Of a stretch of 54,143 bases of DNA, positions 43,426 through 51,332 are shown in pieces. Both the position numbers and the translations under genes were made by a program. Below the pieces are notes generated by a model. It saw nothing but the letters and a program-made list of their open reading frames with translations, made no database searches and had not been told where the DNA came from. The first letter of the stretch is position 1, and every line of letters begins with the position of its first letter. Source of the DNA: an uncultured Collinsella sp. (GTDB lineage Bacteria > Actinomycetota > Coriobacteriia > Coriobacteriales > Coriobacteriaceae); the NCBI GenBank assembly GCA_900755005.1, contig CAAEEX010000030.1, positions 1-54,143 on the forward strand, read 5' to 3'.

Positions 43426-43896
43426 CTACTGAGCGGCCGCGGTCGCGTTGGCGCCCGCGGCCGCATCCTGCGAAAAGTCAAGTGTAACGCTCTCGCTGGG
43501 CTCCACCATGCCATAAGCGCCCGCAAGGTCGCGAATGCGCGTGTCGGCGCCATAGACCGAATGCATGACCTCCAGGTCGGAGCTCTCATCGGTCGCCTTT
43601 TCGAGCGTGTTGGTAAGCTCGGCGTTGCTGTTGAGCACCTGGGCCGTAACGCCGGCGAGCGCCACGCGGGCGACGCCGATCGTCATGAAGATAGCCGCAA
43701 TGATGCAAAACGTTTTAAGAACGCTCATGAAAACCGGGCTTACCGCCTGGTTTGCCTGACGGCCCGCGCCCGTGTAGACATCAAAGCGCGGCGTGCGCTG
43801 CTCACGGGGAGCAACGGGGGCCTGCGGCGTCTCACGATAGGCGGGCATGGCGTTCATATCATAGGCGAGTGCTGCGCTTGAAGTGTTGTAGCCCAT
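43426..43896 (-). CDS. ftsL: FtsL-like divisome protein
   Basis: A 156-residue bitopic protein between rsmH and ftsI, the fixed place of ftsL. About 55 cytosolic residues precede one membrane segment (about 58-80, SVLKTFCIIAAIFMTIGVARVAL). A short coiled-coil-like stretch follows (LNSNAELTNTLEKATDESSDLEVM). The extracellular tail is Ala-rich. Sequence conservation in FtsL is poor, so the call rests on layout and position. The start at 43896 has GGAGG upstream. Confidence 0.8.
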   Translation of the reverse strand: MGYNTSSAALAYDMNAMPAYRETPQAPVAPREQRTPRFDVYTGAGRQANQAVSPVFMSVLKTFCIIAAIFMTIGVARVALAGVTAQVLNSNAELTNTLEKATDESSDLEVMHSVYGADTRIRDLAGAYGMVEPSESVTLDFSQDAAAGANATAAAQ

Positions 43897-43986
43897 GATA
43901 TGCCGCCTCCCATCCCGAGTACGTTGGTAGTGTGTTTAAGCTTCGTTTATGGTGCGAGCGGGAGGTCCAATATCGCGCGGTCGCGC

Positions 43987-44952
43987 CTACAGACGCTGCG
44001 CCACGCGGATTTTGGCTGATCTCGCCCGAGGGTTGCGCTCAACCTCATCAGGCTGGGCAACCAAGGGTTTGCGGGTGATGACCTTGAGTATCGGCACGTT
44101 GCCGCACACGCACACCGGAATCTCCGGCGGACACGTGCACCCCTGGCTCATCTCCTTAAAGTGGTTCTTTACGATACGGTCCTCGAGCGAGTGATACGAG
44201 ATGACGCAGATACGTCCGCCCGGGTTGAGCCACCTGGTGGCGGCATCAAGCCCTCGTTCGAGCACATCGAGCTCGTGATTGACCTCGATGCGAATGGCCT
44301 GGAAACTTTTCTTGGCCGGGTGTCCACCATGCCGACGAGCGGCAGCCGGGATACCCGCCTTGATGATCTCGACAAATTGGCCGGTGGTTTCGATCGGTTC
44401 TTGCTCGCGGCGGCGCACGATCTCGCGCGCGATCTGCGAGGCGAACTTCTCTTCGCCGTAGACGCGTAGAATCCGGGCGAGGTCGTGTTCGTTATAGGTG
44501 TTGATGACCTCAGCTGCGTTTAAGGTGTTATTACCCGGATCCATCCGCATGTCCAATGGGGCGTCCTCGTTATACGAAAAGCCCCTGCCAGGGATATCGA
44601 GTTGCGGTGACGAAACGCCCAAATCGAACAGGAAGCCATCGACCCCGGGCACCTCGGCCGAGCAAAGCAGCTCGTCCAAGTCGCCGAAGTTGCCCTTCAG
44701 CAGCTGGTGCGGAACGCCGGGAACCTCGCGGTCCAGACGAGCGCCAGCGGCCTCGAGGGCCATGTCGTCCTGATCGACGCCGAGCAAAAGGCCCGTCTCC
44801 CCCACCTGCGCGGCCATCTTTACCGAATGGCCGGCACCGCCAAGGGTGCAATCGCAGACAACGGAGCCGCTCTTTAGCCGCAGCGACTCAAGCACTTCGC
44901 CGAGCATGACAGGTTCATGCCGATATTCTTGTGTCAAGATCCCACGCTCCAT
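43987..44952 (-). CDS. rsmH: 16S rRNA (cytosine-1402 N4) methyltransferase
   Basis: A 321-residue MraW/RsmH protein that methylates C1402 of 16S rRNA with S-adenosylmethionine. HEPVMLGEVLESL and CDCTLGGAGHSVKMA form the SAM pocket, and DLGVSSPQLDIPGRGFSYN and ISYHSLEDRIVKNHF are the rRNA-side motifs. Its length is normal. Near the C-terminus CTCPPEIPVCVCG is the usual Cys-containing loop. The ATG 44952 is 20 bases after the mraZ stop, in the standard dcw order. Confidence 0.96.
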   Translation of the reverse strand: MERGILTQEYRHEPVMLGEVLESLRLKSGSVVCDCTLGGAGHSVKMAAQVGETGLLLGVDQDDMALEAAGARLDREVPGVPHQLLKGNFGDLDELLCSAEVPGVDGFLFDLGVSSPQLDIPGRGFSYNEDAPLDMRMDPGNNTLNAAEVINTYNEHDLARILRVYGEEKFASQIAREIVRRREQEPIETTGQFVEIIKAGIPAAARRHGGHPAKKSFQAIRIEVNHELDVLERGLDAATRWLNPGGRICVISYHSLEDRIVKNHFKEMSQGCTCPPEIPVCVCGNVPILKVITRKPLVAQPDEVERNPRARSAKIRVAQRL

Positions 44953-44972
44953 CCGTTACCCGTGCCTTGCCC

Positions 44973-45407
44973 TTACGAGAAGAAGAGGTCCAGCAGGGCC
45001 TCGTCATCATCGTCCTCATCGGCCGTAGCGCGGTCCCAAACCTCAAGGTGGTCGTAGTTGCCCACAACCGTGACCTCGCGGTCGAGGTTCGCCTGCTTGC
45101 GGAGAGACTCAGAAAGACCGATACGACCCGCGCTGTCCACATCCATCGACGTGGTGCGCTTGTTGATCGCCCTCATGAGCTTCTGGTCGTTGATGTCACG
45201 CGGGTTAAAACCCTCGTGGCCCTCACGACCCGCGAAGAGTCCTTCGACCCACTTATCGAAGGCCTCGGCAGAGAACACGTACAGAGCATCGACATCCAGG
45301 GCTTTGAACACGCGAACGTGCTCTCCAAGCTCCTCGCGAAGGGGTGCAGGCAGGGACAGACGACCTTTTGCATCGAGATTGCGCTCGTATGCACCAGTCA
45401 TTCCCAT
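44973..45407 (-). CDS. mraZ: transcriptional regulator MraZ
   Basis: A 144-residue protein made of two AbrB/SpoVT-like swapped-hairpin repeats: YERNLDAKGRLSLPAPLRE at residues 7-25 and SMDVDSAGRIGLSESLRK at about 86-103. MraZ binds TGGGG-type repeats in front of its own gene and represses the dcw operon. Such repeats are present 105-131 bases upstream. The acidic C-terminus (ADEDDDDEALLDLFF) is longer than usual. The start at 45407 has GGGAGGG upstream; an ATG two codons later is possible. Confidence 0.95.
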   Translation of the reverse strand: MGMTGAYERNLDAKGRLSLPAPLREELGEHVRVFKALDVDALYVFSAEAFDKWVEGLFAGREGHEGFNPRDINDQKLMRAINKRTTSMDVDSAGRIGLSESLRKQANLDREVTVVGNYDHLEVWDRATADEDDDDEALLDLFFS

Positions 45408-45510
45408 GTGCGCCCTCCCCTCGGTTACTCAGATGGCACGTACGCGGGGAACCACCCCGCCTGTCGACGTCATTAATAATATGGGGAACCGCCCCATTTT
45501 TCAACACCTT

Positions 45511-45539
45511 TCCCCACCCCTTCCCCCACCTCGCCCCAC
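45511..45539 (-). promoter_or_regulatory. MraZ-binding repeats upstream of the dcw cluster
   Basis: On the minus strand TGGGG occurs three times in a row, at 45534-45538, 45524-45528 and 45512-45516 (spacings of 10 and 12 bases). A fourth TGGGG lies about two turns closer to the gene (45493-45497). The published MraZ consensus is a direct repeat of TGGGN with five-base gaps, which the first pair meets exactly. This predicts autoregulation of mraZ and the dcw operon. Confidence 0.75.
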
Positions 45540-45772
45540 CACTCCACCCACCATATATTGCAAAACACCCCCAAGCATATGTTCGAAAACACAATATGTT
45601 GTGTTTACAGCAACGGCGGGATGCCACCTGTGGCACCCCGCCTTTCAACCTCAACCTTCAAGTTGACCTTGAGGCGATTTTTGCGTCCCTTTACATGCCG
45701 TTCACATCGCCCCCAAACTCCCCCACCCAAGGCACATGCGGCCCACCACCGCGACGACAAGTGGCAAAAAAT

Positions 45773-45836
45773 GGGACGGGCCCCAGATTGCCCATGCGCG
45801 CGCAAAAGCACGCCGCGGCAATCTGGGGCCCGTCCC
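45773..45836. repeat. 64-base perfect long-stem palindrome downstream of xerD
   Basis: 20-base arms (45773-45792 and 45817-45836) are perfectly complementary around a 24-base GC-rich loop. It sits about 34 bases beyond the xerD stop, so it may be the transcription stop or RNA-stabilising end of the pyrG-xerD mRNA. No T-tract follows. Confidence 0.85.
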
Positions 45837-45869
45837 CAAATACCTATAGATATGCAGGCCAGCGATGTG

Positions 45870-46811
45870 TTAACGATGTGCCAGCGGGTGCGCCGCCAGA
45901 TAGACCTCGGTCAGTTGCGTACGATCGACATGCGTGTAGACCTGCGTGGTCGAAATATCGGCATGGCCCAAAATCTCCTGCAGCACACGCAGGTCGGCAC
46001 CGCCCGCGAGCATGTGGGTGGCAAAGGAGTGGCGCAAGGTATGGGGATGGAGCCCCACCAGCCCCACCTGACGCCCATACCGCTCGCATATCGCATGCAC
46101 GGCCTGGCGCGACAGGCGACGTCCGTTCTTATTTAAAAAGACCGCCGAGGTCTCGGTTCCGCGGGCATGGGCCGCCAAGCGAGAACGCCCCTCAGTTACA
46201 TAGAGCGTCAGAGCTCGCGCCGCGCTTCCCACCAACGGGGACAGGCGTTCCTTTGAGCCCTTACCTCGAACGAGTACAAAGCCATCGTCGATATGGATAT
46301 CGCCCACATCGAGCCCCACCAACTCGCTCACACGCAAACCACATCCGTAGAGCACTTCCAAGATGGCATGGTCGCGCAAGCCCATCTCCCCCTCGGGGAA
46401 GTCTTGATCGAGCAGCGCCGAGACATCCTCCACCGATAGATACTCCGGCAAACGATCAGCCTTTTTAGGCAGGCGCAACGCCGCCGTTGGATTTTGGGCC
46501 ACAGCCCCATCGCGCACCAAAAAGGCATGCAAGCCCTTCACGGCCGCAAGCGCACGCTCCACCGAGGCATCGGAATAGCCCCCATCGCGACGGTCGGCGA
46601 CAAAGCCCTCCACAACCTGACGGGTCACCTCTTCAAAAGACACAATACCCGCCCGCTCCAGATAGGCGCAGTACGTCGTCAGGTCACGACGATAGGCCGC
46701 AATCGTGTTGCGCGCCAAACCCCGCTCGACCGCGAGGTAATCGAGATACTCCCCCGCCGCCACGGCGAGCGACGAGGGAGTAGCTTCGGTATGTTCCTTA
46801 TTCGCCGGCAC
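45870..46811 (-). CDS. xerD: site-specific tyrosine recombinase XerD
   Basis: A 313-residue Xer recombinase that resolves chromosome dimers at dif with its partner. The N-terminal SAM-like domain has the typical YLDYLAVERGLARNTIAAYRRDL. The catalytic set is complete: R160, K184, H257-x-x-R260, H283 and nucleophile Y292. The length is that of a housekeeping Xer, not an integrase. No ATG is available; GTG 46811, two bases after the pyrG stop, gives the canonical N-terminus and implies coupling to pyrG. A longer open frame runs antiparallel into pyrG and is rejected. XerC is the alternative assignment. Confidence 0.92.
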   Translation of the reverse strand: MPANKEHTEATPSSLAVAAGEYLDYLAVERGLARNTIAAYRRDLTTYCAYLERAGIVSFEEVTRQVVEGFVADRRDGGYSDASVERALAAVKGLHAFLVRDGAVAQNPTAALRLPKKADRLPEYLSVEDVSALLDQDFPEGEMGLRDHAILEVLYGCGLRVSELVGLDVGDIHIDDGFVLVRGKGSKERLSPLVGSAARALTLYVTEGRSRLAAHARGTETSAVFLNKNGRRLSRQAVHAICERYGRQVGLVGLHPHTLRHSFATHMLAGGADLRVLQEILGHADISTTQVYTHVDRTQLTEVYLAAHPLAHR

Positions 46812-46813
46812 CC

Positions 46814-48475
46814 TTAGTCCGTAGCGAGGTTCATGGGCGTCACCTGCAGACGGTCGACACCCTCGTGCTGGCCGATCGAAGCGCGCACGAACTCGCGGAA
46901 CAGCGGCTGCGGGTTGGTCGGGCGGCTCTTGAACTCGGGATGAGCCTGGGTTGCCACATACCACGGATGCACGTCGCGCGGCAGCTCGACCATCTCGACC
47001 AGGCGCTCGTCGGGCGACAGACCCGAGATAACCAAACCGGCGTCCTCGAGCTGGTCGCGGAAGGCATTGTTGAACTCAAAGCGGTGACGGTGACGCTCAT
47101 AGACGAGCTCCTCGCCATATGCCTCGCGAGCAAGGGTATCGGCGGCGAGCTTGCACGGATAGGCGCCCAGGCGCATGGTGCCGCCCTTCTCGGTCACGTC
47201 CTCCTGCGAGCTCATCAGATCGATGACGCTATACGGACCGTCCGGATCGAACTCGGAGGAGCTGGCGCCGGCAAGGCCGACGACGTTGCGGGCGAACTCG
47301 CACACGGCCACCTGCATACCCAGGCAAATGCCCAGATACGGAATCTTGTGCTCACGGGCAAACTCGGCCGCGAGGATCTTGCCCTCCAGGGCGCGCTTGC
47401 CAAAGCCGCCGGGGACCAGGATGCCCGAGGCGTCGCCCAAAACCTCGGAGACATTCTGCTCGTCGAGGCTCTCGCCGTCGACCAGCTGGACGTCCACATG
47501 GCGATCGTAGAAGACGCCCGCATGGTGCAGGGCCTCGATAACCGACAGGTACGCATCGGGCAGCTGCGTGTACTTACCCACGACGGCAATCTTCACCTTG
47601 TCGGCGTGATGGTTGGCGTGATTCTGTTTGCGCAGGAACTCGTTCCACTCGCTCATGTCGCGCTCACGCGGGTCCAGACCCAGGCGCTCGCAAATGCGCA
47701 GGTCAAAGTCCTGCTCGGCAAGCAGCTGCGGAACATCGTAAATGCTCGCGCAGTCCTCGTTGGTAAAGACACAATCGGTGTCGACGTCGCAGAAGCTTGC
47801 GATCTTTCCGCGGATAGCGTCATCGATATGGTGGTCGGAGCGCAGCACGATGATATCGGGCTGGATGCCAAAGCTGCGGAGCTCCTTGACGGAATGCTGC
47901 GTGGGCTTGGTCTTGACCTCGTGGGCGGCGGCGATATAGGGAACGAGCGACACGTGGATGTAGCAGACGTTCTCGGGGCCGGCCTCCTTGCGGTACTGGC
48001 GGATGGCCTCAACAAACGGCTGCGACTCGATGTCGCCGATCGTGCCGCCCAGCTCGGTGATGACCACATCGGAGCCGGTCTGCTCCTCGATGCGGCGGAA
48101 CTTGTCCTTAATGGCATTGGTGACGTGAGGAATCACCTGCACGGTACCGCCCAAAAAGTCGCCGCGACGCTCGCGGGCGATTAGGCTTTTGTAGATGGCA
48201 CCGGTCGTAAAGTTGGAATCGCGGGTCAGGTTCTCATCAATAAAGCGCTCGTAATGACCCAAGTCCAGGTCGGACTCGTAACCATCCTCGGTAACGAAGA
48301 CCTCACCATGCTGGAAGGGGCTCATGGTACCGGGGTCGACGTTCAGATACGGGTCGGCTTTCTGCATCGTTACTTTGTAGCCACGCGACTTGAGCAGACG
48401 GCCCAGCGAGGCCGCGGTGATACCCTTGCCCAGGGACGAAACCACGCCACCGGTTACGAACACATGCTTGGTCAT
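46814..48475 (-). CDS. pyrG: CTP synthase
   Basis: A 553-residue enzyme that aminates UTP to CTP with glutamine. The amidoligase domain (about 1-270) has VTGGVVSSLGKGITAASLG as its P-loop and KADPYLNVDPGTMSP. The class I glutaminase domain has the nucleophile in YLGICLGMQVAVCE, the oxyanion PGGFG, and the His-Glu pair in AQAHPEF. It is full length. The start at 48475 has AGGT about eight bases upstream. It is followed by xerD. Confidence 0.97.
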   Translation of the reverse strand: MTKHVFVTGGVVSSLGKGITAASLGRLLKSRGYKVTMQKADPYLNVDPGTMSPFQHGEVFVTEDGYESDLDLGHYERFIDENLTRDSNFTTGAIYKSLIARERRGDFLGGTVQVIPHVTNAIKDKFRRIEEQTGSDVVITELGGTIGDIESQPFVEAIRQYRKEAGPENVCYIHVSLVPYIAAAHEVKTKPTQHSVKELRSFGIQPDIIVLRSDHHIDDAIRGKIASFCDVDTDCVFTNEDCASIYDVPQLLAEQDFDLRICERLGLDPRERDMSEWNEFLRKQNHANHHADKVKIAVVGKYTQLPDAYLSVIEALHHAGVFYDRHVDVQLVDGESLDEQNVSEVLGDASGILVPGGFGKRALEGKILAAEFAREHKIPYLGICLGMQVAVCEFARNVVGLAGASSSEFDPDGPYSVIDLMSSQEDVTEKGGTMRLGAYPCKLAADTLAREAYGEELVYERHRHRFEFNNAFRDQLEDAGLVISGLSPDERLVEMVELPRDVHPWYVATQAHPEFKSRPTNPQPLFREFVRASIGQHEGVDRLQVTPMNLATD

Positions 48476-48595
48476 ATTGAGTTACCTGCGCTTCCCGTAG
48501 AAGTTGTTTATCCACATCTTACGGGTCTTCATTGTAATACTCGCGCCGCGGACCGTTCGCAATTTTTCTCGCATGCGATTGCATTTCTCAATCTT

Positions 48596-48630
48596 GAAAC
48601 AAAACGCCGCCCAGTTTCCCAGGCGGCGTC
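48596..48630 (-). terminator. rho-independent terminator after the winged-helix gene
   Basis: Stem ACGCCGCC/GGCGGCGT with further pairing CCTGG/CTGGG inside. The minus strand runs on TTTTGTTTC. It lies just past the stop at 48654 and upstream of pyrG. Confidence 0.85.
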
Positions 48631-48653
48631 GCTATGGCAAGGGTTACATGCTG

Positions 48654-48992
48654 CTATCGATCAGCAGCCTCGTCCTCAAGCATTTCTTGAACGAGCATGC
48701 CGGTACGGACGCCCTCAAGATACCACTCGCCACGTTCGGTGAGGCAAATGCCATTTGCAAGCTGACCGCCGTCGTCGCTATAACGCGAGACGACATCAAT
48801 CATGCCTTCGGAATCCAAGCGATCGATTGCGGCGCGGGCACGATACGGCGAAACCCCCACGCGCTCGGCAAGCGTTTTGCGCGAGAAACCATACGGCCCG
48901 CCATTGTCTTCGGTTTGCTGGCCGATCTCCATCAACACCAGCACCTCGACACGCTTCATATCGTTGACACTCGCACGACCCTTGCCCGCCAT
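48654..48992 (-). CDS. small winged-helix (MarR/PadR-like) DNA-binding protein
   Basis: 112 residues. Residues 1-20 are basic; the winged-helix core has a recognition helix in FSRKTLAERVGVSPYRARAAIDRLDSEG and a wing in ICLTERGEWYLEG. The last 15 residues are acidic and helical, fitting a dimer arm. It has no ligand domain. The start at 48992 has GAGGAGG five bases upstream; 18 earlier frame codons are dropped. It is monocistronic between the DUF1846 gene and pyrG. Its target is unknown; its own promoter region is a natural candidate. Confidence 0.78.
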   Translation of the reverse strand: MAGKGRASVNDMKRVEVLVLMEIGQQTEDNGGPYGFSRKTLAERVGVSPYRARAAIDRLDSEGMIDVVSRYSDDGGQLANGICLTERGEWYLEGVRTGMLVQEMLEDEAADR

Positions 48993-49179
48993 AGCAGCCT
49001 CCTCAAACCGAGCACGAGCATCTAACGCGCCGTGCGCGACCGACACACCTCACGATGGCAGGTAATATCCATCATGCGGCATCCCGCTAAGGATGAAACA
49101 GTTACAGTTATTGTATACCGCTCAAATTGTTTCTAGGCAGGTAAACGGCTATTTTTCGCCGAAATAGGCGCTTTATTGA

Positions 49180-49214
49180 TCAAAAAGCCGTACCGGGCGC
49201 TAACCCGATACGGC
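49180..49214 (-). terminator. rho-independent terminator after the DUF1846 gene
   Basis: Stem GCCGTATCGGG/CCCGGTACGGC on the minus strand with one G-U pair, followed by TTTTTGA. Confidence 0.88.
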
Positions 49215-49248
49215 CAAAATGCAATGCAATTACCGCGGTGCTTCAAAC

Positions 49249-50730
49249 TTAGCGATGGAAGAAACCGCGGCGCTCAAACTTGGGCTCGCAGCACACGTTG
49301 ATACCCAGTTTGCGCAGTACCGTCTCGTCCGTCGGCGAGATGATCACGCTAAAGAAGGCATCGCAACCGCGCAGCTGCTCCAGGCCCGAAAGGACGCGAG
49401 CGGCCGTCTCACTCGTGGCCGAGGTGATCGACAGCGCCATAAGCGTCTCGTCGGTGTGGAGGCGCGGGTTTTTGCTGCCCAGGAAATGCGTCTTGAGCTT
49501 GCTGATGGGCTCGATCGCCTCATCGCTAATGACCTCGAGCTCAAGGTCGACGCCCGAGACATGCTTGAGGGCGTTCATAATGAGCGAACTTGCGGCGCCC
49601 AGGCGCGTGGAGGTCTTACCGGTCACCACGGAGCCATCGGGCATGACCATGGCACCCACGGGACCGCCCGTCAGCTGCTCCCTGGTGAGGGCCGCCGAGC
49701 GCGCCGGTGAATAGTTCTTATCGATGCCGGCTTTCTTCATAATAATCTTGAGACGGTCGACTTGCTCATCGCCCACGCCGGTACGGCGCACATTTTCGAC
49801 CGCGGTAAAGTAGCGGCGGACGATCTCCATCTTGGAAGCGTCGCGGCAGGCATCGTCATCGGTGATGGCAAAGCCAACCATATTGACGCCCATGTCCGTA
49901 GGGCTCTGGTAGGGGCTCTTGCCCAGGATCTTTTCCATCAGGGCACGGACTACCGGGAAGGCCTCGACGTCGCGGTTGTAGTTGACCGTGGTCTTGTTGT
50001 AGGCCTCAAGGTGGAAGGAGTCGATGATGTTGGCGTCATCGAGGTCTGCCGTGGCGGCCTCGTAGGCAATGTTGACCGGATGCGTAAGGGGCAGATTCCA
50101 AACCGGGAAGGTCTCGAATTTGGCATAGCCGGCGGCCGTGCCATGCTTGTGCTCGTGATAGAGCTGAGACAGGCAGGTGGCAAGCTTGCCCGAGCCAGGA
50201 CCGGGGGCAGTGACCACGACGAGCGGTCGGGTGGTCTCGACAAACTCGTTCTTGCCGTAGCCATCATCGGACACGATCAGATCGACATCGTGCGGGTAGC
50301 CCTCGATGGGATAGTGCAGCTTGGCAGGAATGCCGAGCGCGTTCAGGCGGTTGCGGAACACATCGGCAGCAGGCTGGCCGGCGTACTGGGTGATGACCAC
50401 AGCCGCGACGGCAAAGCCGTTGCCGCGGAACAAGTCAACCAGGCGCAGCACATCCTCGTCATAGGTAATGCCAAGGTCACCGCGAGCCTTGTTTTTCTCG
50501 ATATGGTTTGCATTGATTGCGATGATGACCTCGACATCATCGGCGATGCTCTTGAGCATGCGGAACTTGCTGTCCGGTTCAAAACCCGGCAGCACGCGGC
50601 TCGCATGATAGTCATCGAACAGCTTACCGCCAAACTCCAAATAGAGCTTGCCACCAAACTGCGAGATGCGCTCCTTAATGTGAGCAGCCTGCAGCTCGAT
50701 ATACTTCGCATTGTCGAAACCCTGGCGCAT
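49249..50730 (-). CDS. DUF1846 family protein
   Basis: A 493-residue cytosolic protein of the DUF1846 family, common in Firmicutes and Coriobacteria. The opening GFDNAKYIELQAAHIKERI and YLEFGGKLFDDYHASRVLPG are family hallmarks. Residues 173-182 (VTAPGPGSGK) form a Walker-A-like loop, so nucleotide binding is plausible. Structures of this family suggest a P-loop-related fold with an unknown reaction. The start at 50730 has GGGAGCC upstream; eight earlier frame codons are dropped. It has no functional neighbours in an operon. Confidence 0.9.
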   Translation of the reverse strand: MRQGFDNAKYIELQAAHIKERISQFGGKLYLEFGGKLFDDYHASRVLPGFEPDSKFRMLKSIADDVEVIIAINANHIEKNKARGDLGITYDEDVLRLVDLFRGNGFAVAAVVITQYAGQPAADVFRNRLNALGIPAKLHYPIEGYPHDVDLIVSDDGYGKNEFVETTRPLVVVTAPGPGSGKLATCLSQLYHEHKHGTAAGYAKFETFPVWNLPLTHPVNIAYEAATADLDDANIIDSFHLEAYNKTTVNYNRDVEAFPVVRALMEKILGKSPYQSPTDMGVNMVGFAITDDDACRDASKMEIVRRYFTAVENVRRTGVGDEQVDRLKIIMKKAGIDKNYSPARSAALTREQLTGGPVGAMVMPDGSVVTGKTSTRLGAASSLIMNALKHVSGVDLELEVISDEAIEPISKLKTHFLGSKNPRLHTDETLMALSITSATSETAARVLSGLEQLRGCDAFFSVIISPTDETVLRKLGINVCCEPKFERRGFFHR

Positions 50731-50837
50731 GTATGGCTCCCGTCCCGTTTCCAATTAATGTTCTAGGCGATTATAACGGAGCAGACCCTCCCCAACGCCC
50801 AAGCAATCAACTGGCACCAACCAAACACGCCATCGAT

Positions 50838-50905
50838 AAGTTGCGGTGAAATAGTTCCCGTTTAACCCCCCAGACGGCCAAACAGGAACTATTCCACCGC
50901 AACTT
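50838..50905 (-). repeat. palindromic intergenic repeat, copy B
   Basis: 21-base arms (50838-50858 and 50885-50905) with one mismatch; they share AAGTTGCGGTGAAATA and TATTCCACCGCAACTT with copy A at 11471-11537. The interiors differ, although both include a GGCCA core. It lies 107 bases upstream of the DUF1846 start. Confidence 0.8.
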
Positions 50906-51052
50906 CCCCTTTTGGCGCAAATTAACCTGACCCCTTTGCACCAACAGCAGAAACGTCGCGGGCAGAGAACGGACAGCGAACAGGCACCAGAGCGAGCAAG
51001 CCGCCCCCTGCGCCAACAATGGCAGCGCCGCAGGTTGAGCATAAGTCAGCGA

Positions 51053-51191
51053 AAGCCCGCCAGAGCGAGCAAGGTGACGTGAAAGAGGAGGGCATAGGCC
51101 TTTTGGCCATGCCCGACGATTGAACGTCAGATTGCCGCTCTGGCGGGCTTGCAGCGTCGAGCGGTTCCGGCGTTTGGTAAAACGCCGGAAC
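51053..51191. ncRNA. candidate structured RNA or repeat element, nested stems
   Basis: Outer stem of 15 perfect pairs AAGCCCGCCAGAGCG/CGCTCTGGCGGGCTT (51053-51067 and 51136-51150). The middle stem is TGACGT/ACGTCA (51075-51080 and 51124-51129), and the apical stem is GGGCAT-A-GGCC-TTTT-GGCC-ATGCCC (51090-51114). A separate perfect 12-base hairpin with a GGTA loop follows (51164-51191). The ordered nesting is what a folded RNA shows, but a mobile palindromic repeat is equally possible. The strand cannot be decided. Confidence 0.4.
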
Positions 51192-51332
51192 ACAAGAGCG
51201 CCCCCTCCCGCGCACGGAACGGAAGGGGGCTAAAGGTAGGAGTCTACCGGTGGGTTTACCCCACCGGACAGACGATGACCAGGTGATCCTCTACAGGATC
51301 GTCAAGGTTTCCGTGGGGTACCCGTTGGGTAC

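Larger units (their letters stand above)
45408..45869. other. intergenic region between xerD and mraZ
   Basis: 462 bases without a supportable gene. It holds the MraZ operator repeats (45511-45539), the 20-base-arm palindrome at 45773-45836, and an imperfect inverted repeat CCTCAA...TTGAGG near 45648-45673 with a following TTTTT on the plus strand. The dcw promoter must lie upstream of or within the operator, but no strong -35/-10 pair is obvious. Confidence 0.6.
50731..51332. other. 602-base intergenic region dense in inverted repeats
   Basis: No ORF here has a ribosome site or protein-like composition; the minus-strand frames at 50807-51215 look like repeat translations. Contents in order: palindromic repeat copy B (50838-50905); two direct copies of CCAGAGCGAGCAAG (50987-51000, 51060-51073); a nested three-stem structure (51053-51150); a perfect 12-base hairpin (51164-51191); a GCCCCCT/AGGGGGC pair (about 51198-51230); and a CCGGTGGG/CCCACCGG hairpin (51247-51266) that may end the arc transcript. 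Confidence 0.65.

Noticed and set aside
45870..46811. XerD-like recombinase read as a prophage or genomic-island integrase
   Set aside because: It is standard housekeeping Xer length, lies two bases after pyrG, and no phage genes or att repeats are nearby.
50807..51215. Overlapping minus-strand ORFs of 97-128 codons in the 51 kb intergenic block
   Set aside because: They have no ribosome sites, are mutually overlapping, and consist of inverted-repeat sequence; treated as repeat or RNA instead.
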